In this document: piece by piece, positions 36,025 through 47,300 of the stretch
How positions within the stretch are numbered: the first letter of the stretch is position 1
Layout: every line of letters begins with the position of its first letter
NCBI GenBank assembly: GCA_026874595.1
Contig: CM049311.1
Span: 38,212,676-38,276,675 of the forward strand
DNA: 64,000 bases
Direction: 5' to 3'
Origin: Sipunculus nudus
Lineage: Eukaryota > Annelida > Sipuncula > Golfingiida > Sipunculidae
The notes under the pieces: generated by a model
The model's database searches: none
What the model was told of the DNA's origin: nothing
What the model saw: the letters and a program-made list of their open reading frames with translations, nothing else
Program-made: the position numbers and the translations under genes

Positions 36025-37335
36025 AAATATGGGGGCCAATACGGTGAATCACCCTTGAGAAAAGGGGATTTATTCATACTATAAAAATTGTAAGTTAGGT
36101 GGCGCCACCTGTCTGGTTGACGAGAAAACTCTCTAAGATGGATGTACATGCCAAATTGGAGACCAAAACATTGAACGACTCTTCAAATATAAGCAATTTT
36201 CACCTTAAACAAATGGACAGATGGACGCCACGGCAAAACGATTGAAGGTGGTGCAACCATTCTTGAGTACAAGATCGAGGAGTTTAAGATCTATGGCTAT
36301 GCACAATTTCAGGCCAATGGGCAAATCACTCCTCAGAAAAGGGCATTGATTTATCTACAATAACGGGGAGGTAGGTGAAGCCATCTTCTGGTTTACGAGA
36401 AAACATTCATAGATGGATATCCATGCCAAATTTCACACCAATACCTTGAACCACTCCGGAGATATGAGCAATTTTCACCCGAAGCAAATGTAGAGATGGA
36501 CGCCACGGCAAAACGTTTGCAGATGGCGCACCATTCTTAAGTATAAGGTGGAGGAGACCATCAATTTCATCCCAATCTGTGCATTATTTTTAGGCTTATA
36601 ATGCTCACAGTACTGTCAAGTGGCAATGATGGGATATTAAAAGGCGCGAAAACAAGTAAAAAGACAGAAGGTGGCGCCACCTGTCTTCCGCATAAGATAA
36701 AGCTTTCCAAGATCTTCGGTCAATTTGATTTTTGGACCAAACCATGCATCCCTCTCCAAGATATTTATGATTTTGTGCGATTATTGCCATATATGGCAAT
36801 ATTCAAGGGGGCAAGGCCACGCTCATAGGAAGGGGCATGACCCCAATTTAAATATACATCATTCCATAATCCATGTCTATGTATCTGCATGATATGAAAG
36901 AAATCTGTCAAATAGTTTTTGACGTATAATGCTCACAGACTGTTAAGTGGCAATGATAGGGGTATTAATCGGCACCAAAACAAGAAAAGGATACTGGGTG
37001 GCGACACTAATTTCCGGTACATGACAACACTATCCAAGATCTTTAGTCAAGTTGAGTTTTGTATCAATCCATACAAGATTTAAAGATAATTAAGAATTTG
37101 TGTGATTTTCTCCCAAAATGGACCTATTCAAGGTCAAGGTCACTGTCCTTTTTAAGGCCATGACCCTATTTTTAATAGGCTTCGTCCTCTGAGCCATATC
37201 TATGCACATTTCAAGTTTGGTAAAGATCCATTAAACATTTTTTTGAGTTATAGAGTCCAAACGAAATCTCGGCGGCGGCGGCGCGACCGTGCTTAAACCA
37301 TAGTATCCCAACTTTGTCTGGGGATACAATTATAG
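36025..37335 (+). repeat. Variant palindrome-unit element ending in a hairpin
   Basis: Palindrome positions at 36098 (exact), about 36248, 36373, 36519 and 36670 (exact), i.e. steps near 150, 125, 146 and 151. A second unit type of about 328 bases starts AATGCTCACAG at 36600 and 36928. It ends with GTATCCC..GGGATAC (37306-37326), a shortened form of the family-B end hairpin, just after a GGCGGCGGCGGCGCG stretch. Confidence 0.65.
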
Positions 37336-37339
37336 TGTT

Positions 37340-37985
37340 TACGCATATAAGTGAAAAAGGCATAAAGTCAAACTCCTTTGACAAGTCCATCAGTACAGTA
37401 CCGATGTAACTGCCTCTGCATGTCAAGTGCCTGTCGCCACTCCTCCGTCAGTCGCAGGAGGACAGACTGACAACCATGTTTCTTTCTGAATGCTGTAATA
37501 AATGGATGGAATATTTGACTTTGAAACGTTTCTAGCTGATTTGCTATCAGTTTTTCAAAAACCTTTGAGATAGAAGTCAAGTAACTGACCGGACGTTAGT
37601 TTTTCTTCATAAGAGGATTATCCTTTTTTAAAAAAAAACCGGTGCGACATTTGCATATTTTTTTTTATCAAATTAGGAAAGACACTGCTTCTAATTCAGT
37701 TATTGAACAAAACAGTGAGTGGAATATGCAAAATAGGATCGGCAATCTTAGGAACCTTAGCAGATAGGCCATCATAACCAGTGGCCTTCTTAGAATCTAG
37801 GTTTGTTAATAGTTCCATCATGTTATTATATTCGATATATGAGAACATAAAATCATTACACATGGTAAAATCATTTTCAATTACATTTATGCTCTGGTGG
37901 TTACTAAAATATGAAATTGACTAATCTATAAAACCTTTGACATCATAATCATATTCAGGGACACTAAAATCTCCTCCAATGTGGG
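37340..37985 (-). pseudogene. LINE reverse transcriptase fragment
   Basis: Minus-strand frames read LTNLDSKKATGYDGLSAKV, then YLTSISKVFEKLIANQLETF, ITAFRKKHGCQSVLLRLTEE and GTVLMDLSKEFD. These are the ordered fingers and palm motifs (KA.G.D, S...K..E, F...S....L, D.SKAFD) of jockey-like LINEs. Stops and frameshifts are present. The endonuclease part of what may be the same copy is at 40060-40790. Confidence 0.75.
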
Positions 37986-39309
37986 CAGCTATATTATTAT
38001 AAACAAGGCCTACAGGCCTAATGCGAACCTGTGCAATGGTTTATACACCAGGTATAATGCTTCGATTCTGGGCCATTACTTTACAAGTAGGCCTACATGT
38101 CTTGTATACGACGAAGGTATCAGAGAAGTATACATATGCCCTATTTCAGGCTGATATCCCTTCCTGAGAAATAAGCAGGGACATACACTGTGCAAAAATT
38201 ATTGTAGGTGGTGCCACCAGTCTTGTTTACGACAAAGCTTTACGATATGTAATAATTTGCCCAATTTAAGCTGACATATGAAGTCGCAACCGTTTTTAAT
38301 CGTTTTGTATTTATTTTGTGGTGTTGTGCTCGTGGCAAGAAATTCATAAACCGGTATTTTTACTTTGAAGACTAAATTGGTGAGTAATGTTTACATTTGC
38401 GAACCAGAATGGGGCGCGGGGACATTCTGTAGTTCGATTATCTTTGACTGGATACGATTGCAGGACGTACAAAGAATAAGTTGATGTGAGGAAGACATGA
38501 ACGATGGATTAAATGTACGTTTTAAGGCAAGAAAAATATTCCTGAAGAAAGATACGGAAACATGCATACCTCGTTAGTAGCAGAAGGGGACCCAAATGAA
38601 GTCGAAACCGTTTTTAATCGTATCAGACCAATTGTGAGGCCTGGAAACCCCGCGTCCACCTATCCTCACCCCTGTTCCGGAAATTTAGACCTTTTATTAG
38701 GTTTTGTCATTAATCCCCCTTGGTTGAACCCCTTCTTTTCATAAAGCTAAAGTCATGTGTTTTTCACATTTACCGACCACGTGGGTCAGAGCCAAACATG
38801 CTTAAATCCCTAACTGTAAGAGAGTAGGGTTATTCACATACACCATAGACCTTAATTTAAGCCGCTTAATTGCGTGCTTGAGGGATTGTTGTGAATAACA
38901 AAAAGGTCGCATTCCGGTCTTTGCCAAAGGAAGTTCCGATGCTTTTGTTACATGGTACTCTCCCCGAAATATGGAAATCAGGGAATATCACTGAAAACTT
39001 TGTGTACATGAAACATTATTGATTGTCATCGCGGCCATGTCACTGCGGGAATAATAACCTTTTAAATGAGGTATGGCACAGTGTCATACGCAGCGTGGTT
39101 CTAGAGAACATTGCGAACAAAGGTGAAGCAAATTCCTTTTATAAGTATTACATATTTATATTTAAAATGTTTTGCAGGTTTATAACTCATATAGGCAAAT
39201 ACAGCAAACTGGCCAAGTTCAGCTTCCCGTAACTCAGCTAAAAAGCATTGAAACAAAACCACAAACTAGAATTATCATTATCAGAGGATAATTAATGTGT
39301 GAGATTTAA

Positions 39310-40066
39310 GAATTTGAACCAGTGGTTTCTGAGAAGAAGATCTTTGTAGCCTCTGAGCTAAAATGTGCTGCTATTGCATATGACTATATTCAACTACTCA
39401 TTACTCAGCCAAAAGTCACTAAACAGAGACCATTTGAACAAACTTCAGAAAGCTCTACCCTAGGATCATTTCTGTGTGATATTAAACAGTTTGGCCATAT
39501 GGTTTCAAAGAAGAAGTTCTTTGTAGTCCTCAGTATGATACAGGCACTGATGACCCCCGTACAAAAAAAGGCCGATGCAGGTGGCGCCACCAATACCTCA
39601 ATTTCAGATATGATTCATGTGACCAACATTGGCATAAAACTTGGTGATGATAGCTCCAGCCGTTTCTGAGATTGAACTTTTTGTATGTTTTTTTTTTTTT
39701 TTGACAGATGACGAAGTTCAACTTCCTGTAACTCAGCAAAAAATCATCGAACTGAAACCCTTCGAACAAACATGAGAGAGATGGTATAAGCTTATTTCTG
39801 TGAAATATTGAACAATTTTGCTGGACCGTTTTGAAGGAGAAGATTTTTAAAGTTTTTTTTTTTTTGCTTTTTCCCTTCAAAATCTAAGAAAATATAGTTA
39901 GCCAAAAAAAATAAGCAAAATCCGATATAGTTTTTCATATGGCTATTTTTTTTTTTTTTTGTATAAAATTTCGTGATGCTAGCACCTGTCGTTTTTTAGA
40001 TAGTATGGGTTAACGCACAGACGACGGACGACGCCACACCATCGCATTAGCTCACAGGTTCGCTAA
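39310..40066 (+). repeat. Family-C dispersed repeat
   Basis: Shares AAGAAGATTTTTAAAG, AAACAGTTTGGCCATATGGTTT-like and the tail GACGACGCCACACC..TCGCATTAGCTCACAGGTT with 61621-61982. Contains an exact GGTGGCGCCACC at 39580-39591 and long T-runs. Confidence 0.55.
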
Positions 40067-40790
40067 AAATGTTCGTAATGCCAGATACGTTTTTAGGGTC
40101 AGTCACAACACCATGATCATGTTCAATCAAGAGCTCCTGTGCACAGGCACCTCCTTTGTTTGTCATAAGCGATTTGCTTGTAAGCCAGAAGTCTACATTC
40201 TGGGGCCCATTTTATGTTTTGACCTTAAAATAATCTTTAATAGACTTCCTTTGAGATCTGTACGCTTCCCAAGTTTTGGGATTTGGACATTTCTTGTAGG
40301 GCCTCCAGAGTCGCCTCTTGTTAAGTATGGCTTGCTTAAGAGTACTGTTCATAAAAGACTTGTACCTTCTTTCTTTCGTGGGTATCCAAAACATCTGACA
40401 GTAGTTTAGATATCACCCAGAAGCTATCGTCACCATCAGTGACAACTTCTAACCCTGGGGGCACTGCATATCATCGCAGTATAAACCAGCATGTGCCCAT
40501 CACTGATATGAGTAGGCCTATTCACGGTTCCAGCGTGAAGAAAACGGGATATATGATTGGTAAGTATCACATCAATAGGCGATTTACCAGTTTTACGGTA
40601 AAACGTTGGATCATCAACTAAATTTGTTGAATCACATTAAATATCACATAAATCATGTAATTCAATGTTTGCATTTCCTTGTAACAGATTAAAATTAAAG
40701 TCACCAATTACTAGTACATGTTCAAAAGTTAAAAATAGACTGTCTAAAATAGAAGTAAGATCATTAAAGTTTCGTTGCGACACACTTGGT
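40060..40790 (-). pseudogene. LINE endonuclease C-terminus and linker
   Basis: The minus strand reads HVLVIGDFNFNLLQGNAN (the GDFN endonuclease motif), DDPTFYR..SPIDVILTN and, downstream, KERRYKSFMNSTLKQAILNK with WEAYRSQRKSIKDYF, the linker helices before LINE RT. About 2 kb of other repeats separate it from the RT piece at 37340-37985. Confidence 0.65.
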
Positions 40791-40799
40791 TATTCAATT

Positions 40800-42400
40800 G
40801 TAGCTACACAGGATGATGTATAGTCCTAGCTCCCGTGCTCTCTTACAACGCTACGCTGTGCGAAAGCCCTAGAAGATGATTTGGGGAAATTGGAGACATT
40901 CCACATGACAAATAAATTCTTATATTTCGTCTGAAAATTTCGTATTCGTTATAAAATAAAGATATTATTATCAAATGTGCATATAACATACTACTTAAAC
41001 AGGGTTTGCCCACTTTAAATGTTGATTAGAAGAATACATATTGTCCTAATAAACGGTGATACGCATGGAACGATGTCTGCTCTGGGGTCCCCCCGGTCCC
41101 CCCCCCCCCCCCCCCCCCCCCCAAGCCACGGCTGGCCGGCAGCGGCCTGTGTAACCAGTGGTAACGGGGCGTGTTGGCTCAGCGAGCAAAGGCCACGCAG
41201 TTCATTACTTCAGATTCTGAGACCATTTCAAGCGCCAGGGTTGCAAAGTTTAAACAAGGGACCCATGGGTCACGGCGCTCAGCTGTAATATATGATAAAT
41301 ATTATATAAATATATGATTTAGAAATGAGGCAAATGCTTGTTTTGTGTGGAAATAAATAAAAGCTGTATTATGAGTTGTGGGTGTTTAGCTTATGTATGA
41401 TTTTGATAGTGTCTTTGGAGACAGGGAAGAGGACTGATTTCATTTATTGTATTAACAAATGGAGTGCTATTGTCACACAGATTTTGACTTGGCCATATAA
41501 CTTATAAGCAGAACATATAATATAAGAGTTTAACTATTTATTAAAAATAATTACAAATTGTCCCAAATATAATTTTATTTAAAATAGTAAGCGAATCGTA
41601 TGATTTTTGAAAAATAAAATACAATTGAAATGATTATTAAAATAATATCAAAGAATATATTCATGAATGCATTCATGAATACGTTTTGAAAGTATTTGCA
41701 CTGGTATTCATATACTTTCATTTTTACCTGAATTCCCATTCTTATGCAAGAAATTTTATAATGGAGTACATATTCATATTCGTATTCAAATACATTTGCA
41801 AAGTATTCGCACCATGTGTGGTATTTATTCAGTTTTCACCAAACAAAGATGTTGAGAATCCAGAAAATACAAAATTCACACATTTAAATAATGATCATAA
41901 GTACCTGGTTTTATGGCTTTTATTCATATTAAAAAAAATAAATGTAATATATTCATTTTGGACTAATTTCACATCAATGTACACACTAGACACAGCAGGA
42001 ATCTATAGATTAATTTTAACAACTGCATCTTTGTCTATCATTAATTTCCTTCATATGATCCCTAATGATTAGTAATGAATGATATGATTTATTTTTTTAT
42101 CATTAAAATTGAACTGAAAAATACCATAGGTGACTGCATGGTGTTATTTGGAATACGTGACATTCTATCAATCGAAACAAGATTCTTATATCATCAGTAA
42201 CTACAAGTTAATTTCCTGTTATTATCAACTAACAAATTCCTTTTCCATTTTTCTTTAATTTGTTGATATAAACCAATAAAAATTTATTAATTTATTGTTT
42301 ATTGTTATGTTGTTAGTTAAAACTACTAGATGAGTTGGGTTGGACACCTGGATCAACTGTGGCCGGCCATAAGCTGTCTGGCTGCCCCAGTTTATGCCTC
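40800..42400. other. Gene-free A+T-rich stretch
   Basis: Contains a C-run at about 41098-41122, a family-A head (41252-41288, CAAGGGACCCATGGGTCACG) without its body, and a series of TATTCATATTC-like repeats (41660-41820). The open frame at 41686-42072 looks non-coding (only Phe, Ile, Tyr and Leu dominate). Confidence 0.5.
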
Positions 42401-42479
42401 CCGTCAAGCGTGCATAATTTGATGAAAGGTCAACAAGGTCAACATACAGGTGACTCAAGAGGGGCTGGGGAGAGCTAAG

Positions 42480-43680
42480 GTCTGACATGGTCTCATAAAA
42501 ACATTAATAAAAGCTACAATTTTTTGCCAATTTCTTTCATCTTTCTAAACTAAAAAGCTGAAATCCCTATGTGTGCATGATATGAAAATTATATCAACAG
42601 TGCTCACAGGAAACAAACGTGGCAAAATTTAAGGTACTAATTTTATATTTATACTAATAACTTATAAAATTTGAAAAATTCAGAACTTGTTTTGGATAAT
42701 CAATTGAATCTTGATAAAATAATGTTACATCCCTGACAAAAAATCTCTCGCTTCAGCAATCCTCTTGTTAAGGGAGTAAATATATTTCTTGATTTTTTAC
42801 AAAGTGCATTATGTTTGGGCCCATAACTTAAAACAGTTTTGGAGACATCAAATTATATGCCAAATTTTAGGAACTGAGAGCTGAAGCTGGGGAGCTGAGC
42901 TCTTGCAAACTGCATAATACTAGCTTGATGTAAACAATATGTTACATGGTGCTTGAAAACTTGAATAAAATCTACAGTTTTTGATCAACTGGTTTCAAAT
43001 TTTTGGTGTTAACAGACAAAATGCTAATAAAAACATGCTGTGAAAATTAAATCCACAGTACTTACAGGAAAAAAACGTGCCATGGTCAAAGTTGGGCGAA
43101 CTTTAAGGTACCAAATTTTTATTTTTGTTAATATTTCAAAAAATTTAAAAGATTTTGATCTAATTTTGGGTATACAATTTAATTTTGATAAATTAAAGTT
43201 ATATTACTGGAAAAAAGTCCATAGCTTTAACATGTTTTGTGTTAAGTGATCAAATATCTTACCTGATTTTTTTTACAAAATGCATTATGTTTTGGCCAAT
43301 AACCTTTTTAAATTATATAATACAGACATAATTTCTGACATGTACATAGGAACTATATAGGGGAATATTTATAGTAAATATGAGGGAAAAAAGATGAGTA
43401 GTTTTGATATTAGGCAGTCCTGAATAGTGAAAATAGGTTTTTAATAAAAAAAATTAGGTTTTTCCTTAATTTCTCAAAGGAACGGAGTCGCAAAGACCCA
43501 GTTTATGGCTTGGTAGGAGATCTTGGGGACATCTAACATTATGCCGAATTTTGGATTCCTAGGTCTAACGGTTTCAAAACGTGCCACATCTACGGACGGA
43601 CGGACGGCAAGACGGACGGACGACGGACAATGGACCACGACTATAGCTCAGATGACTTATAGTCAGCTGAACTACAAATG
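42480..43680 (+). repeat. Family-A copy with ~450-bp internal duplication and ACGG tail
   Basis: CACAGTRCTTACAGG/CACAGGAAA and TACAAARTGCATTATGTTT recur about 440-480 bases apart (42595/43058; 42799/43272). The 3' end has the microsatellite-like GGACGGACGGCAAGACGGACGG (43590-43620) and the hairpin tail CTATAGCTCAG..TCAGCTGAA (43640-43672). Confidence 0.65.
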
Positions 43681-44049
43681 AGTTTTGTTTACATAAAAAA
43701 AATCATAATATTTAGCTGAATTTTAGCTGATTTTCTTGGTCATCCGAATTAATTACTATATCTTCCTTAGATTACTTAGTTTCCTTGTCATGAACGCAAT
43801 ATTTGATTTTACACGATTTTTTTCCCGACAAGGGTTTTAAGTTCTACAGTTTTCTCTGAAGCTTTTAATGCGGCGGTATCCAGGATCCGGGATATCGCCG
43901 CATTTAATGCAGTTAGATGATGTATTGTAAGCTACAATGGTATACATTCAATGTGGTTAAACGTTCATTCTGTAAGCACCCTACATGGCAAATCAAGTTA
44001 AAAGATTCCAAGTCCAGCGGTTACGATTTAACCCGGTTAAGGGACATCA

Positions 44050-44117
44050 GGGGGACAGCAAGACGGACAAAGAGTGATCGCTATAGGTCGGATGACTTTC
44101 ACTCAGAGCTAAACAAC
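44050..44117 (+). repeat. Family-A tail fragment upstream of the five-exon gene
   Basis: AGACGGACAAAGAGTGATCG then CTATAGGTCGGATGACTT, followed by CACTCAGAGCTAAAC, is the standard tail (compare 56017-56060 and 43622-43675). It explains why an apparent open frame here is not coding. Confidence 0.7.
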
Positions 44118-44338
44118 CAGTTCGTGCTGCCATCTGACGACCATCATGCACATTACAGGTACCCGTAACTTTTGAGACTTCCCCGCAAGCACCTGGCCAC
44201 CAGAGCGGAAGTTGCCAGATCGAGGCCGGTTGCTACCCTGGAAGCGTCGTGTCGCGAAGTGACCTGCACCCGTGTCCCAAAAATATAAGGACTTCAATTG
44301 GACCAAAATAAACAAGAACGTGACAGGCACCCAGGACG
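44118..44338 (+). promoter_or_regulatory. Probable promoter and 5' UTR of the five-exon gene
   Basis: A locally G+C-rich stretch between a repeat tail ending about 44117 and the start codon. It has an ETS-like GCGGAAG (44205-44211) and two GTTGCYA half-sites of the ciliary RFX X-box type (44211-44217, 44229-44235). The half-sites are direct repeats 18 bp apart rather than the usual palindrome, so RFX control is only a suggestion. Confidence 0.35.
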
Positions 44339-47300
44339 ATGTTGGCAGCAGAGCGACCCCATCCGTTTCGACCCTACGATGTCCCCCTGCAGAGCATGTC
44401 CAACAGCGTCCGAAATGATATCGGTGACATGAGGACTGGGAGGGACTTCTATGTGACTCCCGAGGTTGACCGTCAGCTGGACCGGCTGGAACGTGGAGTC
44501 GCTCACATGACTCTGGACAGTAACCTTCTCCAGTCCTCGCCACAGTGGGCGGCATCGTTTAACCAGGGGAGCATATCAGCAGAAAAGACAGGTAATTAAG
44601 ATATAATCTGATAATTCTGTTATGTGCAGCTCGTAATTACTTGAGGTCACTTCAACTCCAATTACTCACATTCCTTGCCAAAAAAAGTCAATGAGCCTAA
44701 ATATTGAAGGATGGAGGTTGGCTATTCAGATTCTGAATACTCCTCCGTTGCACCAAAGACCTCTCACTTTCCGTGCCACTTCCGATATCTGTCTAGAAAA
44801 AAATGCCAAAATTAATTAATTTATGATTTACTTAATAGTTCGTCCCAGAACCCTTGGTTACATCTATTTTCATAATAACTGTTTAGCAAATATACTTTTA
44901 AAATAATATTTGTCTTAACACACATTTGCAGATGTTTTGCTAATTTTGTGTAAAGTAATATTTCAATTAAAAAGTTTATACCTTGCGACCCTGTTGCATT
45001 AATTATGTCCATGCCCATGGGTTGATTATGGCATCTGTCTGATAGAACTAGGCAGTTGGTTCCTCCATGAAGTATACTTTTCATGTCATGTCTTTGGTTC
45101 CAGGAGCTGTTTATAATACAGAAATATAAATGATGTCACAAAGACATCATAATTAAAGGTCTGTCACATATGATGTTGCATTGTTTGATGTCATCAGCTG
45201 GAATGGTATTTTACTTTTTCCGTTCACGGGTGATGATTATGTTGCAAACACTGATGACTGTTCTGTCATATTTTGGATTATTTGTCTCAAACAAATTCAG
45301 GGCAAGGTGAGACATTAATTTTCACTTACCAGTAATTGGTCAACAGAATAGCTCCTGCCACCTTTTGCACAGAGATTTTCATACTGTCTCACATATGTAA
45401 ACAATCATCCTGGAAAAACATGCGGACACCAGTGCTGGGATGGACTAGTCCAGAACTAGACGCTGACAGGTTCATCAACATCCCCCTCCCCAAAACACCC
45501 CTCTGGACCTTTTGTCACACAGATGCTCTATACTTTTGTGAGGAATAAACAAGTATAATTTTAAATACAGAGTTGGGTTTGGGATGTTCTCAGTTTTTCA
45601 TATCATGACAATGACACAAAAATTTATTGTGATATATCATGATATCATAAGATCAAAATCTCTCAGTATTGCACTTGTCTTCATGTGTCAGTTGTCAGTA
45701 CTTTCCCCCATGTTTCTCGAGTTTCTTTTAAGCTTGAAAATACTCATTTACCTATATATTTTTTTATGTTATAATGATAACTTTTGCATAGAATTTCATG
45801 CAGTTCATTAAATCAAAGAATATCTTTGAAAAAAATTAATGATTTTCTAAACACAAAAAAACCTGGTGATGCCATTATCTGTAGTTAATAATCCTAAAAT
45901 GAAAAGTTTGTGTACTAAACCTGTGGACAGAAACACATCATGATAATTAGGAAGTTAACAATACCATTATCACAGCTGTCACATATGATGATAATAATCT
46001 TAGATTTCAGTTATCATCCAAACCCTACACAGAGTTGTCAAATTTATCTGAAAGCTAACATTTTTTCCACGGATATGGACTCACCAAAATATTTGGATTT
46101 TTCAGGAGCAGGTCAGGCAGTGGACAGAGCAGCTGCTGTTGTGAGCAATGTAAAAAATCAGATGACGAAACACAATGTCAGCAACATGCAGGACAACCAA
46201 GTCCGTGAGATGCACCAGTGGGCGATGTCCAGTCTCCAGAATGCTGAGCAGGTAAGGCATCTCATACACAAACTAGAAGTATGCATTCTAAGGAATTCAC
46301 TTATACCCATGGTCATTTGTGCATAAGTGACTGTACCTTTGTGAATATTTCTTGATGTTTCTGAATCTGGATCATGTGCTGAATCCACACCAGAATCTAA
46401 TTCTACCTTGGCCCATTCCTGAATGCCCTGAAAATTTCATAAGATTCCATTCATGAATGTGTGAATAGTGTTGTGAAAAAAACATGCATTAAAATACACA
46501 AACAAGGATGAAGGCATACCCCCCTGGCAGAGGCAATAAATACAGTCAATACAGTCAGTACCACCATGTGTATTTACAATGAACATTTGCATTAATGATT
46601 ATCATAATATTCTAAACTCTCTAAAAATTAAAATTTATGCAATCCATCCACAGGTCAGTATTAAAAATTTTAATTTATAGTCGTTATTAAAATTTTGTTA
46701 TGTATATCTTTTCCTCATATTTTGATTTAAAAGTACTTCAGGATATTAACATGAGATATTATGCATTTTCTTTGAGAAAAATAATCTTTGCCAAAATATG
46801 TATTCTGGTTAATATATTTTCAAACTGAAAGCCTCACAGAAAGGTGGTTACAAATTGTACATAAATGGAATATATATTCTAGATATAAATTATAATCTAA
46901 TGATTTGTATTAGAAATGTCAGACAATGGTTGAAAAAAGTATAATATATTTATGTATTTACTTTTTGCTAAGGATCTTGACCCTTACAAGACCAAAGCCG
47001 TGGAGAGAATCAGTCAGTTCTGTGATCGTGTTGGTGTGACAGATCGTTTCACAGGATATCGTCACAACCTGAACAGAGGTCGACTTGAGCAACCAAAACT
47101 TGGAGTTTATGACAGAAATGGTTTCACCAAACCTCTAAGTGTGTCCTGGGCCCCACAGTTATCTGCTTCAAATGGTAAGTTTTATTAGCTCAACTGGCGA
47201 TCATCCCTAACTTTACTTGCCCGTGTTTGCCTTTCTCAACAATAATTGGTACCATAAAGCTAGAAATGCCAGGTCAGCAAGGTCACATTTGGCAAGATGA

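Noticed and set aside
41686-42072. 128-codon open frame
   Set aside because: Composition is almost only Phe, Ile, Tyr and Leu from A+T-rich repeats; no domain or splice partners.
43917-44168. Open frame ending HHAHYR before a GTACCC donor, possible first exon of the five-exon gene
   Set aside because: Most of it is a family-A repeat tail, and splicing to 44324 or nearby would be out of frame with the downstream exon, which has its own ATG after an in-frame stop.
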